A model generated the notes under the pieces. The model ran no database searches and had not been told where the DNA came from. It saw only the letters and a list, made by a program, of their open reading frames with translations. Below, one piece after another: positions 51,064 through 62,674 of a stretch of 64,000 nucleotides of DNA. A program made the translations under genes and the position numbers. Each line of letters opens with the position of its first letter. Within the stretch, counting starts at the first letter, position 1. Source of the stretch: Amanita rubescens (taxonomy: Eukaryota; Basidiomycota; Agaricomycetes; Agaricales; Amanitaceae); the NCBI GenBank assembly GCA_015039365.1, contig WION01000056.1, positions 1 through 64,000 on the forward strand. Reading direction: 5' to 3'.

Positions 51064-51767
51064 CCAGCGTCCGAGGGAGATACAGCGGTGCAGAATGTGG
51101 AAGGGGGAGAGGAGCCCAACACGACAAGATGGAGGAATAGGACTGCAGAATATGCGACCGAATCTATGAATATCAAATTTTATCATGTACCATATCCAAC
51201 CATAACATACCATACTATGTTCACCGTTATTTATTAAACTTCATCTTGTTCTTTGAGGACGCGTATCAAGTTGTAATTGAACTATGACATTCGAGACGCC
51301 TGTAAAATAACATATACCTCTCTTCACGTGAAATATAATTGGAGAACCTAGTGATTCACGACATAGCAATTTATAACACACGCGCGCAGCATCAGTGAAA
51401 CCAATATTTAAAGCAAAGGACGCACACAACGTTTCGACGTGGCGGGAGTTTAAAATAGATACCACACCACAGTAGGATCACATCAAGATCGTCGATCACG
51501 CATCAATGACGTCGATCACGCGTCAATTCCAAGAGAACTACGACGCCTTCAACTCTGATCTTTTCCGCATTCGCATCTTCCAGCGATGGGTAACCTAAAT
51601 CATCATTCGAAGGAAACGGAGAATGGCAAGTACATTGCGGAATCTGCTATGGAGAAGGAGGTTGTCTGGCGTGAGTTGTTGACTCAAAAGAGACGTATCT
51701 TCGCTGTGATTGGAAGGCAAGTCGCAGCTTTGATGGTCGCCTCGGAAGGAAACAAGCTCGTCATGCA
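51064..51767. other. Spacer between the small gene and the Plavaka transposase
   Basis: It contains a 70-codon plus-strand ORF (51586-51798, MGNLNHHSKETENGKY) that overlaps the transposase 3' end and shows no family features. A repeated GTCGATCACGC(A/G)TCAA pair lies at 51494-51528. Transposon termini were looked for here and not recognised. Confidence 0.3.
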
Positions 51768-54700
51768 TCATCCCGCACCCCTAATTGCCACCCTCTGAAC
51801 CTTCTCCTCATCCTCTGAGCCTTCTTCACTCAGGCAATCATCCTCTGAGCTTTCTTCAGTCGGGCAATCATCCAAGTCACTGCCACTGTCCGAGGTCTCC
51901 ACGTCGTCCCAACCATCCGGGTCTCGATCATCCAGGCACAATTCCGAATTATCTGACTCGTACGCGTCGCTGACATTTTCGGAATCTGAAGAGTTGTCCG
52001 GCTCAAGATCCGCATATTGATCATTTTCTGTATCACTTGATTCACCAGAGGTACTGGAGCTTTCGAAAGTATTGCGTGCATAACAATGTCCGACACCTAG
52101 GCCCCAGTGATAGCGCATCAGCATATCCCGGTCAGAAAAGCTAAGTGTTTAGATGAGTACGTTAAAATCACCACGTCAAGTTTGAACGCACCGGCCAACA
52201 TAATATAACCGGTAATCTTCACCATCTTTAGCACAAGGTGACACATTGACCCCATCTGCTTGTCGTTTTCCTTGAGCAGAAGCTGGAAGGATATGACATC
52301 CCCGCAACACATCTCTCGGATCCACGAAGCCGAAAGAGCTGTTTTGGTGCATGGGAGGAAACTGAACCAAGTCCAATCCGGACTTACTCCACCCAGAAGA
52401 TGCTGGATCGACAACTTCGAACCAGCGTACCCACAAAAAATGGATGCGGCGTGGTTTCTGGTCCCGTGCCCCAGGCCCTGTATAAATCACATTCGCATGA
52501 TATGCGCCTAGGACCCGCGCATACAAAAAGTGGTGAGGACTCGAAGACCTCTTGGAGTCGCTTGCAAGGAGCATGACATCGCGACGCGACGTCCTTGCAT
52601 TAACAATGTCTGTCCCACGTCGCACATCGTAAGTGGTAAAGTGAAATCGAACACGTTTGTGGTGGTATATGGTGTCGTTCTTTAAGAATATAAAATGAGA
52701 CAAATTTTCATCCAGAGATCTATTTGAGATTTCTGTGGCACGGAGATCCTCGGGATGTGAATCGGTCTCCCGCTGGTGCTGCGCTTGAATAAGAGGAAGA
52801 AGATATTGTCTCAACTTAAGGTAAAAGTTCTATGGCAGTTGATATATTAGCAAGGTTCGGTGGAGGGGAACAAATCGTTCACATTGATGGCGAGATCACC
52901 CTCATTTCGTTGGAGAAATGTTGGAACGTGCAAAGGGAAATTTTCTGACTCTCCCATCTCGTATTGAATGCCAGGATCATTAGCAATAATGGGCTCTGGT
53001 TCTATTTGAGAGTGACGTCCATCAAGATTCTGGCGGATGGTCCTGACACGACGCTGTCTCCGTTCAATTCCAGATAGTTGCTTCGGTATTGACCGGCCGC
53101 TAGTCCGAAGGAAGCGTGCTTTTGAAGTTCGATGCTCCCGTTCACTCTGGTGGTCCCCATATGAGTCAAAGAGTCAAATACGCCCAACGCCAAGAAGAAC
53201 TTACAGGCTGGGTTGAGTATGAGTCCGTCGTACCAAACTGTCGAATAGTCCGGACGTAGTCGCCGAGTGCATGAAACTTGTAAGTTTTCAGATTCAGTTG
53301 CTTTGGTTGCCTTGCGCTGCTATTGTGTTTCTGATGCGTTGATGTTTTGGCCGTGCTTTTTTCCTGACGTCGCATTCGGGCGGCACGCTCGCGTTCTAAC
53401 TCCCGAGTGGTGTACGTCTTACACGTTTTCTCCTTGAATGCCCGAAGACTGTTGCCCAAAGATGTTGTCACCTGGGAAAAAAGAGCAAGAGTTGTGTCCG
53501 TGTGCATATGGAGCTTGGCAAGACCATGCCAGTGGGCCATGTCAAAAAGAACTTTGAGAATATAGGTGTTGTGGGGCTCGGGCAAGAGACCATCAAAAAC
53601 GGGTATAGCACACTAGTTGAGTGCGTCAGATTGAAGCCAGCCAATGAATGATTCTACCTACTTGAAGCATGTCCTCGTAATCACGAGCAGTCATCTTCTT
53701 CAGTTCTGACCTGTTCGTTTTCATTTTCCTTATGCCATCAGCCCCAAAGGGCGGAATTTCTCGAAAGCTAATCATCAGTCAGTACCTGGTCGCAGGCTCC
53801 AATCGATACTTGCCGTCGGTCCATTTCATGTTTCAAACTTTCATTGTGGCAGTCCAGGAGGCGTAGCAGGTGAATAAACACCGCCTTCCAGACGCCGAGC
53901 TCGACCTCATGCATCAAGTCCACAACAAGCATGTCAAACATTTTGAAGCCGAGTGGCGTTAGTTTCTCTGAAAATGCATTCTGATGCAAAAGAATGTCAT
54001 GATATATCTCATCGCAGAAATGAGCACCCACCGCTGTCGGAACAAGGGAGTCCTTTTGCAGGAGATCCTCTACTGCCTTGGTGTCTGTCTTAAGATTCTT
54101 TGCGTAGATGATCTCACGTGCAGCCTTAACACGACCACGCCTATCAAGGCCATCAACACGTGCGAGAGAAATGCGCTGCGCCATGTCCCGTTTCTTTCCC
54201 ATATTGGGTACACGTTTCAACGGAATGAGACAACGAGGGCAAGGGCAACTGCCAAGGTTTCGTATGCCGGCAATAAGTACTCTATAAGGGTTGTCTGAGT
54301 TTTGCGAACGGTGGAGTGCAATAGGTAAAAAATACTTCTCTGGGTAGTCCGCAGAATACGTAAAGATGCGAGGGTAGAAACGATGCCTGATGCCGTCACA
54401 GCACTTGATTGCTATGCCGTGCTTATATGCTTTCAGGAAGTCGTCATCGAGAAGGATTGCCCATTGGGCGTGGTACATTTCTCGTTGGCAATGTGCCATG
54501 AAGGCAGATTGGATTCCTTTCTGGCCGATGTTTTCTGCCGCGAAAGATTTGAAAGCGTCAGGAAGCTACCATTGAAGGAAATTGAGGGTTTGCATCGCAA
54601 CTCAGAAAGGAACCTCGCGTACCGTCTCCAAATAAGCGATATGTTCAAATGCCCAACAAGAAGGCTTCGATCTTCGATCTTTTGATTCATTTCCGAACAC

Positions 54701-56123
54701 AAGATAGATAGGCCATAGTTTTGCAGTGCTAAAGGTCGTCAGCAGAGTGCCATCCGAGGAAAACATAAGGCCCAGTACGACCCGCGGAAGGTCGCATCCT
54801 GATTCTCCGGGAGAATCCTGGAGCATACGGTGGGCTTCAAAGAATGCTTCTGAGGTATAAAGTTCGCCATAAACTCGGACTGGTTCAGTAGCATCGTTCG
54901 GTTTCCAAAAAAATTCGTAAGGTTCAAAATGAAGGTGGGTAGTTCGGGCGACCTTTTCTTTGATTACAGATATCAACTTGCGATGATGAAGAATTCCCGC
55001 GTCGAAATCTTTTGGTCCTGGATGCAACATTCGACCATGGAAAGGGACACTGATCTTAACCGGTGTTCTGATCCAGTCTGTGTCATCCTTTTTATTCACC
55101 GCTCTGTCCTCCTTTTTATTCGCCGCTCTGTCCTCCATTTTACTCGCCGCTCTGTCCTCCTTTTTACTCGCCGCTCTGACATGCTCTCCGCTCAACTGGG
55201 CATCGATAAGCCGCCAGTTCTTTCCAGAAACATCTTCTGGACGAAAGGAAGGGTGTCCGACTATTTGAAGGAGATTCTGAAAGCTGGACTGTGATTTCTT
55301 TTCACCACCGTTCCAATACCATTCTCCGAGTAGAAATGAAGATTGGTTCGGGTAAGGATGGTAGATGTTGACTGGAACGGGAGGAGACGTATCGATTGAA
55401 CTGTTCGAAGATGAATCCTGCGAGGTATCATGTTCAGGTAGGCAAGTAGCATAATATTGCCGGAAAAGCCCGAATCCATCGCATGCGGATTGGAGGACCT
55501 GTTTGACCTGACATAAGGGGATAGAGGATTGCTGCTGCGGACACTGAGATGCGTCTGGCTCCGCTTGGATGCATTCAGGTAGGATCTGCGAAGATGTAGA
55601 AGGAAGAAGTGTTGGAGGCTCAGGTTCCAGATCTCGATAGCGCTTTGGCAGTCGCCGGTGTTCCCTGCGATTCCTTCGCTGTGCCAATGGTTGATCCAGG
55701 TCATCCTCGTCCACAATATCCTCGTCCACAACATCCTCATCCACATTTTCCTCGTCCACAATATTCTCGTCCACAGCATCCTTGTCCACGATTGTAGAGG
55801 TCTTAACAGTCTAAGGAACCGTTAATAAGCAATACAGCCAAGTGGGCATGGAATCTAACCTGTCGATGAACCGGTAAAACAAAATCACCGTTCGATTGTA
55901 GTTCGGCTGCTTCACTTGAGCTTGAAGTGTATTCCATAGCTTGACACCTGTCAATCCTTTGACGCTTCTTCGCCCGCCAGACTTCATTAGCCTTTGCAAG
56001 CGCAGTTGATAGCCGTTTCTTTGTCTTCGGACAACTGCGCCTGTGGTAACTATATGCTTGCGGGAGCGAGAATACTCGTCCACAAACACAAGCTTGAGAC
56101 CAAGCCGACTCTGGAAAATTCAT
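51768..56123 (-). CDS. Plavaka-type (CACTA-related) transposase, 1,325 aa, eight exons, apparently intact
   Basis: Exons (descending) 55860-56123, 54623-55810, 53814-54565, 53662-53767, 53205-53612, 52883-53146, 52192-52814 and 51768-52140 join in phase with no stop. The N-terminus has a C2HC-type finger (CVCGRVFSLPQAYSYHRRSC) and a KKRLSTALAKANEVW helix. The second exon includes acidic and Lys/Ala repeats (AASKKEDRAASKMED). The core has HCQREMYHAQWAILLDDDFL, FYPRIFTYSADYPEK, CPRCLIP and LVVDLMHEVELGVWKAVFIH. The C-terminal part has FHALGDYVRTIRQFGTTDSY, EHRTSKARFLRTSGRS, FGFVDPRDVLRGCHI and DRDMLMRYHWGLGVGHCYA, ending in an acidic Ser/Asp-rich tail. These match what I know of basidiomycete Plavaka transposases. 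The intron after codon 734 uses a GC donor (CG|GCAAGT). Terminal inverted repeats were not identified. Confidence 0.85.
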
Positions 56124-58055
56124 TGTGTACGGTGTACAGGGCGATTCAGCTATTGAGAAAGGGTACAGCTAGAACCCGCTCCTTCGAATCAGTGACTTCA
56201 AGTCTTGGAACTCTCTGTAAATGAAAGTTGCGATGCAAACACGAAATAGTGTGGACTCGTACTCGGAACGTGGCGAGCAAAGCTGTTTTCACGTAAAGGG
56301 TCCAAGTCACTAGTATTGAACAAGTGAGTCATTCGCATTGCCGCGGCACGATACGGCATCAACGACCCTGGCGGCTGTCGCTGGTCATCAGTTCACATCT
56401 GCCAAGTCGATGGTGGTCGTATTTCAGTAGATGTGGTATTATATGGCGTACTATTTAGCCACATGCCAAGATACCAAGAGGGCAGATAGCGTGCATTCGG
56501 CAACTGTCCCTGACTCTTGCTAAAAATCTAATGCAAAACAAAAGACGAGGAAAGTGACTTACCGAGAAAAGTGGCAGCTCATTGGACGACTCGGAAGTGC
56601 TGATGAGGCTGAGAGGCCTTCTGAAAGGCCCGGTACCACGCAAGGCCAACCAGGCAACTTGTAGATCCGATCGAAATAGTGTGCGTGCCATTCGATTGAG
56701 AAAGGGTGACCCGAGAGTCTAGCCCATGGGAGCGACGTACTAACGTCTAACTCCTGCCATACTTTCCGCGGTGGTCTTGAGGAGGACAAAAGATGGAGGG
56801 AGATGACTCCTAGTTGGTACTAAGAGGAAAGAATGCTTCCAGCAACTTGATGTTAAGTTGTTCATCTGGTAGTAGCCGCATCATGGCCCGGCGCGGGCGC
56901 GGCGGAGCTCTCTCTTTGGCTCTCTCTTTTTGTCTCTCTCTCTCTCTCTTTGGTGATATTTGGCACTCTCCTCTTTCAGAAGTGATGGTGACTTTTGACT
57001 TGGGGATAATATTGAATAAACATAAAGTAAAATAAGCCGCAAATCCGTGACCATATGCAGTATTTGGTGATTAAAGGTAACAAACGATAGGTACTTAGGG
57101 AGAAGATGGACTGTGCTGGTGCTGGTGTTGAAACGTTGACAGGTGATGCGGATCCGACGTGTAGCAGACATCATGCATCATGCATTCATGTGCCAGCCAG
57201 GTGACGGACCGCATCTTGTCGGTGAACAGGGGATATGCTTGAGCTAGATGCAAAATCAGAATCAATCAATCAAAGAGCGAGAAAGAAGTACTCAGTCAAA
57301 TCTGCCTGGACGGCGGCGGCGAGTGTGGCATTGCGTCGAGCGGGCATGAAATATAACCGGTGGATGAATCGGTAAAAGAGGTTCATCCCTCGATTCAGTA
57401 ATTCTTGATGAGAAAAGCACGCAAAACAAAATGACGAGGAAACATGAGTCCGACAGTCCCAGATCATCACAAGTCGGCCCGTGGGACGCCGCGTTCTTCG
57501 GCCTTGCAGCTGGCTGGCGTGGTTGGAACTCAGGAGCTCTACGGAACGTACTCGGCGGCCAGATCAAGTAAAACGAAAAGCAAAGCTTACCATTTGCACA
57601 TTGCCTAGCTACCCCACCTCAACTATCACCCATCCCACATTCGTTGTCGCCAACACAATGCTGAATCTCAGCCAGGAGCCTTGGAGGTGAATCTTCATTC
57701 GAACTACGCTTGAACGTGAGCCGTTCCACTAGCAAAAGAGCCCCCATCCGCCCCCGCTGCAGATTCAGAGCAGCGGTGGCAGCCGCTGCGACTCCACTCG
57801 AACCCACTCCTACATAAGAACCGCCCAAATTCAAGGTAACCCTTCCTCGCCCAGCTAAAGCCTATGTGTACATTGCGAGAGAGAGGGTAGAATGAGAGAG
57901 AGGACGGGAGGTGAAACAGGCGGGTGGTCACGGGTGACATGCCTGCCAAATTGGACAAATGCGCTGGCCAATGGGAACAACGTCGGCTGGGGAGCGAACG
58001 AGGCGATATTGTAACCGACCGTATAGAGTAAAATTGCAGAGGGACGCATTGGGGA
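56124..58055. other. Spacer with a transposase-like fragment
   Basis: Around 57330-57430 the minus strand repeats the end of the first Plavaka exon in diverged form (compare FYRFIHRLYFMPAR with FYRFIDRLDSMPTW in the alternative frame), suggesting a relic of a second copy. A CTCTCTCTCTTT microsatellite lies at 56905-56950. No complete gene was found. Confidence 0.35.
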
Positions 58056-58925
58056 ACTTTCTATGGCAGAGATACGGAATTAAAATAATCGGTTAGCGCG
58101 CGAGACGCGAATTGAGAGAAATGGAGTACTTACGGGCCCGGTGATAGAAGAAACGGCACTGTATGCATGTCTCGTGCATAGAAAGTTGAGGGATGCATTG
58201 GAATGAAGAAAAAAGTGAAAGGCCGAGGGTAGAGGGGTCGTATGCGCTGAATAAGTGAGAACGCACCGCCAATGTGCACAACTTCAGCAAGAAAGCGAAT
58301 GACGCGGTTTTAGGGCAGGACATATTGAAAGGAATGCTTCCTAATTCCATACAGCAACTTTCTATCGCGGAGATATGGAATTAAAGGAATCGGTTAGCGT
58401 GCGAGACACGAATTGAGAGAAATGGAGTACTTACGAGCCTGGTGATAGAAGGAACGGCACTGGATGCATGTTTTGTACATAGAAATTTGAAGGATGCATT
58501 GGAATGAAGAAAAATGCGAGAAGCCGATGGTAGAGGGGTCGTATGCGCCGCCAATGTGCACAACTTCAGCAAGAAAGCGAATGACGCGGTATTAGGGCAG
58601 GACGTATTGAATACAGCATCTTTCTATCGCGGAGATATAGAATTAAAGGAATCGGTTAGCGTGCGAGGCGCGAATTGGGAGAAATGGAGTACTTACGAGC
58701 CTGGTGATAGAAGGAACGGCACTGGTTGCATGTTTTGTACATAGAAATTTGAAGGATGCATTTGAATGAAGAAAAATGCGAGACGCCGATGGTAGAGGGG
58801 TCGTATGCGCCAAATAAGAGAGAACGCGCCGCCAATGTGCACAACTTCAGCAAGAAAGCGAATGACGCAGTATTAGGGCAGGACGTATTGAAAGAAATGC
58901 TTCCTAATTCCATACAGCAGCTTTC
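58056..58925 (-). repeat. Three tandem copies of a ~270-300 bp exon-intron-like unit
   Basis: Copies start near 58056, 58347 and 58616 (CTTTCTAT.GC.GAGATA..GGAATTA). Each contains, on the minus strand, an open stretch (FNMSCPKTASFAFLLKLCTL), a splice donor (GTAAGTACTCC) and an acceptor-like CATAG/GATAG about 70 nt later. The middle copy lacks about 22 bp. The third copy is cut by terminus I. Confidence 0.65.
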
Positions 58926-59035
58926 CACCTGTTAAGCCGGCAATCAACTGCTAATTAGCCAGGGACACAGGCCCTGTGTCCCTTGCTAATTAGCGAGCTT
59001 CTTCGCTCAATCTCTCACTTTCAATAATTCCCGTT
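58926..59035. mobile_element. Terminus I: second copy of the H-type structured end
   Basis: CACCTGTTAAGCCGGC is followed by a near-perfect palindrome at 58950-58994 (GCTAATTAGC arms around GGGACACAGG/CCTGTGTCCC), then CTCACTTTCAATAATTCC. It has the same orientation as terminus H. If it is the left end of an element, the gene pair at 59191-62674 could be its cargo; no right end was found before 64000. Confidence 0.55.
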
Positions 59036-59190
59036 AATTATTAAGTTGAATTTCAGTTATTTCTGCTCCTACCACACATTTCTCCCATGTGATACAGCTT
59101 GAATAGTTTCGGCGTGTTACGCGGTCACGGGAAAGATTAACTTCAACTCGTATTCACTGGTATTGTATGTACAAAGGGCTAATTATTGAG

Positions 59191-61556
59191 CTAATCATCA
59201 TTAAAATCACTACCGGATGGTGGGCTCTCTTCATCTGAAGAAATAATTGGCCTACTCTTGAAAACGCGACTGGTCCGGTGGCCCGTCTTGGAACGGGTTT
59301 GCATGCGGGAAGGCACAGAAGGGGTTCCCGATGGCTCGTTCTCCCCCCTGTCGCTGCCATTTTCTTCCTCGTCGGCGCATTCTTCGTCGTCAGGCTGTTG
59401 AACCGCTCGCTTCTTCCTCGGCTTCCCCTTGTCACTACGCTGCTTCCGTTTACGGCCGACAGACTCGCCGGCCGCTTCCCGTTCTTTGATTGATTCCACG
59501 TGGAGTCGTACTTCCCGCTCCGTGATCCTGACCCAATGACAATCATGGGCTCTCAGTGCTTGTCCAAGCTGCCGAAGTTCATCCATGCTTGTGAGACTTG
59601 CAGGATTCGTGAATTTGATGTTCTCCGGCCATCCGACGAGCTTGACGCGATATTTCTGTACAAACTTGTCGTAATTCACATAGTTCATGCTAATATTATC
59701 CATATTGGTAATACGCTCTGTCATCAGTTAGAATTCCGCGTCACGACAGGAAGGATGAAAAACTTACTGAGACCACCGAGAATGAAGTTACTGCACTGCG
59801 CCCGAAGACCTGGCCATGAATCTGCCTTTTTTCCAGCTAGAATGGGTGTTAGAAAGGTGACTAAGCACGAAAAACTTGAGACTTACCTTGCCCGTGTGAA
59901 CAAGCCCAATTCTCGAACTGGCGCAGGAGGCTCCACGCGTCAATCTTGAGGACTTCGGTAAAAAAAGACTCGGTATTTGCCGTTGCAATCCATCCTGGAA
60001 TACCAGAGTCCCGGACGTCGCCCCTGCTTGCAAACAAAAATACGTGCGCGCCCGTCCGCGACGCTAAGTTGTCAGCCTATGATGAACGTTAGTAAGAACG
60101 ATACACCGATAAATGCAAACTTACCTCCTGTGATAAACGTTGGATCGTGAATCGCATGTCCTGCGCAGCAGAGATGTTTGACGCTCTAGCCCCCTTTTTC
60201 TTAAGGTCGCGGTGGTCCTCCAGCTCCTGCAGTAGCTCGCTCTTTTCGTCCGCAGTCAATTCTTGCATTATTTCTTCAATGTTGATCATGTTTTGGACTT
60301 CGAGCAGCTTCAACCGATTTCCCTCTTCCCGGCCTGCGGACAGATGTGAGAATAGTACAAAATCCAGCAAAAGAGCTTACCTTCATTGAGTTCTTTTGCT
60401 TTCTTGTGGAGGATGGCGTTCTTAAGATTTGGTTTGCGCGTTGATTTCAGTGTTGATGACGAACATAACAAGACGCGGATGTAATCTTCTTTTTTCCTGA
60501 ATTTCTCTGCCAGTTCCTCAACCAACTTGTCTCGGAGTACGTGGAATGCCTTGACCTCAGCCAGTAAGGCTTCTCCATTTTCTTTTATCTGCGCGCTTCT
60601 CATTTTTATGGTCTGGCGTTCTGCGTGAGTCCTGGGGCGATAGACGCGTGACCGAATTGGCTGTACAACGGCTGTTGGTAAGCGTTTGGCCCACGTGTCT
60701 AACGACTCGGCGGCCGTGGGACCATCTTCTCCCTCACTGGCAGCTGTTCGCAATAGCTCGCGCTGATGATTGAGTCGAACCATATACTCTTTGACCCGCT
60801 CGTCGTCAACAGGATGCTCGTCAGCAGCAGGAGGCTCGTCTTCATCATGATTCTCGTCAGCAGCAGGATCGCCATCCTTGAATACAATAACATAACCATT
60901 AGCTTTATGAGTACGTGAAATCACTTACAGAATCATTTCCCAACGGAGTCTGACGTCTCGTTCCAGCGTTTCCCACTGGCCTTTGGGGATCCGTGGAAGG
61001 GCGAGCCTGGGTACTGAAATGCAATATGTCAGTATTGATATTTCGGTTGGACTACTTGTTTAACTTACATTCGATTCTGACGGCGCGCGCTCGTGGGCGC
61101 ATTAGATGATGTTCCCGTACTGTTCGACGACATCTGGAATCCGGAAGATCCAACTTCCTGTCGTCTTCGGTGATTTGGGTATAATATTGGTTCCGGGGGA
61201 TTATTCTCTTCATATACAGAATTACGGTTGACGATATTATAGTTTTTAGGTTGCTGTAAATTTGAAGGAGCGTGTGGTCGTGTGTGAGATGCCGAAGGAG
61301 TAATGACTGGCGGTTTAGTAGCGTGCGGGGAGTTCAACGAACTAGGTGGCGTATTCAGTGGACCGAAGGTTCGTCGGCCTCCTGTAATTGTAGCCCTTGC
61401 TGAGATAGGGATATAGCCTCTTCCTCTTCCTATACCCGTGTCCAATGACGATGCCGTGCAGCGGCGGTGGTGCGTCAAGGACGAGGAAGCCTTTCCGTGG
61501 CTTCGAGAAGATGGATTCCCTGGGCGAGCATTCTCGTCCTCGCAGGAATTGCTCAT
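59191..61556 (-). CDS. Conserved Agaricomycete protein of unknown function, 687 aa, seven exons
   Basis: Exons (descending) 61069-61556, 60929-61013, 60381-60876, 60125-60333, 59887-60076, 59768-59836 and 59191-59717 join in phase to 2,064 nt. The N-terminus is Ser/Pro/Asn-rich. The middle has charged helices (HAERQTIKMRSAQIKENGEA, VEELAEKFRKKEDYIRVL, ELTADEKSELLQELEDHRDL). The conserved core reads ASRTGAHVFLFASRGDVRDS, IDAWSLLRQFENWACSHG and NYVNYDKFVQKYRVKLVGWP. The C-terminus is Lys/Arg- and Asp/Glu-rich with RKRKQR. I associate this core with a large family in mushroom genomes that has no assigned function. It is divergent to, and about 150 bp from, the 249-aa RNase H1-like gene. The basic tail suggests a nuclear location (inference). 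Confidence 0.75.
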
Positions 61557-61706
61557 GGAGCCGCCAGCAGCCGGAATAAGGTGGGCGCCAATGGGAAAAC
61601 TTGCGACTTAACAATGATCCATTAAATAATTCCCAACACGTGGGAAGTTGAACATTGAGTTCTGACACATTTTATTTGCATCCACTAACACACACACACC
61701 CCAACC
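61557..61706. promoter_or_regulatory. Shared divergent promoter region
   Basis: Only about 150 bp separate the two ATGs, so both promoters must lie here. A (CA)n run, CACACACACACC, is just upstream of the plus-strand start. No clear TATA box was seen. Confidence 0.45.
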
Positions 61707-62674
61707 ATGGCGCACAGTAAGCCCACTCCCCCACCTTCGTATAATAAAAATTAATCCTTGTGACAGGTCAATCTCGTGTTTCAAGCGGCAGGCGCCAGAC
61801 GTCAAGCTCCAGACACAGGGGCAGTCAAGGAAGCTCGGATGGTAAGCCATCGATCACCAAAAACGAGCTTCGCTCACGACGCTTCCCACTTAAAGCAACG
61901 GTCTCTTCAGTAACATCTCAGATGGAAAATATTACTATAACAAGTCGGCTCCAAGACATGGTCCGCGAATTCATGCGGGACGTCCCTTACAATCGTGGAG
62001 GCCGCTACAACTATTATGTGGTCTACTGTGGCCGCGAGTCTGGAGTTTTTGACACCTGGTACGACGTTTGTTTATCTTTTATGGTCAGAGAATGGTAACG
62101 ACTGACTATTTGGACAGGATCTCGACTCATCAATCTGTTATTGGGGTGTCTGGCAATGCTTATAAGGGGTTTCACACCCTCCGCGAGGCACAGACCTCCT
62201 ACAACGGATGGGTTGAGTTTCTCACCCAGCGAGCACTAGGGGGCCCTAGAGTTCAAGCCCCAATCTCGGCATCGCAGCCACGCGTTCCCGCGTCAGCGCC
62301 CACATCTGCTCCGCTTTCTCCTGTGCCCAGAGCACCTGTGGTGCGCGCTCAACCGCCTGCGCCGCCCACTCCTGGACTCGGTAGCCTGAGGGAAACCCCT
62401 TCCCCAACTCTTTCGGATGCTTCGTCACTCGGTCTCGGGCAAGACCCGTGGTTCGTAGTTGCCGAAGGAGAGCGCCCGGGTGTCTATCACACCAGGTGTG
62501 CATTCTCATCATTGATATTGAGCAGAGCACTTAGACTATTTTTGAATTAGGGATGAAGCCTTCGACGCTTTGGGAGACTCTCCCATTGCCGTCATTGACC
62601 GGGTCTTCGGAGAGTTGGGGGCGTTGCGTCTGTTCGTGAGGAAGTATATGAGGAACCAAGTGCATGCTATTTGA
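61707..62674 (+). CDS. RNase H1 N-terminal (hybrid-binding/viroplasmin-like) domain protein, 249 aa, five exons
   Basis: Exons 61707-61716, 61767-61841, 61896-62058, 62118-62495 and 62551-62674 join in phase to 750 nt. After a Ser/Arg-rich start (MAHSQSRVSSGRRQ) comes YYVVYCGRESGVFDTW followed by VIGVSGNAYKGFHTLREAQT, the signature of the small RNase H1 N-terminal domain that binds RNA/DNA hybrids or dsRNA. A Pro/Ala-rich linker leads to a second, weaker copy (WFVVAEGERPGVYHTRDEAF..). No RNase H catalytic domain is present. The 10-nt first exon and all junctions are supported by phase. It may act with its divergent neighbour; that is inference from position only. Confidence 0.75.
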
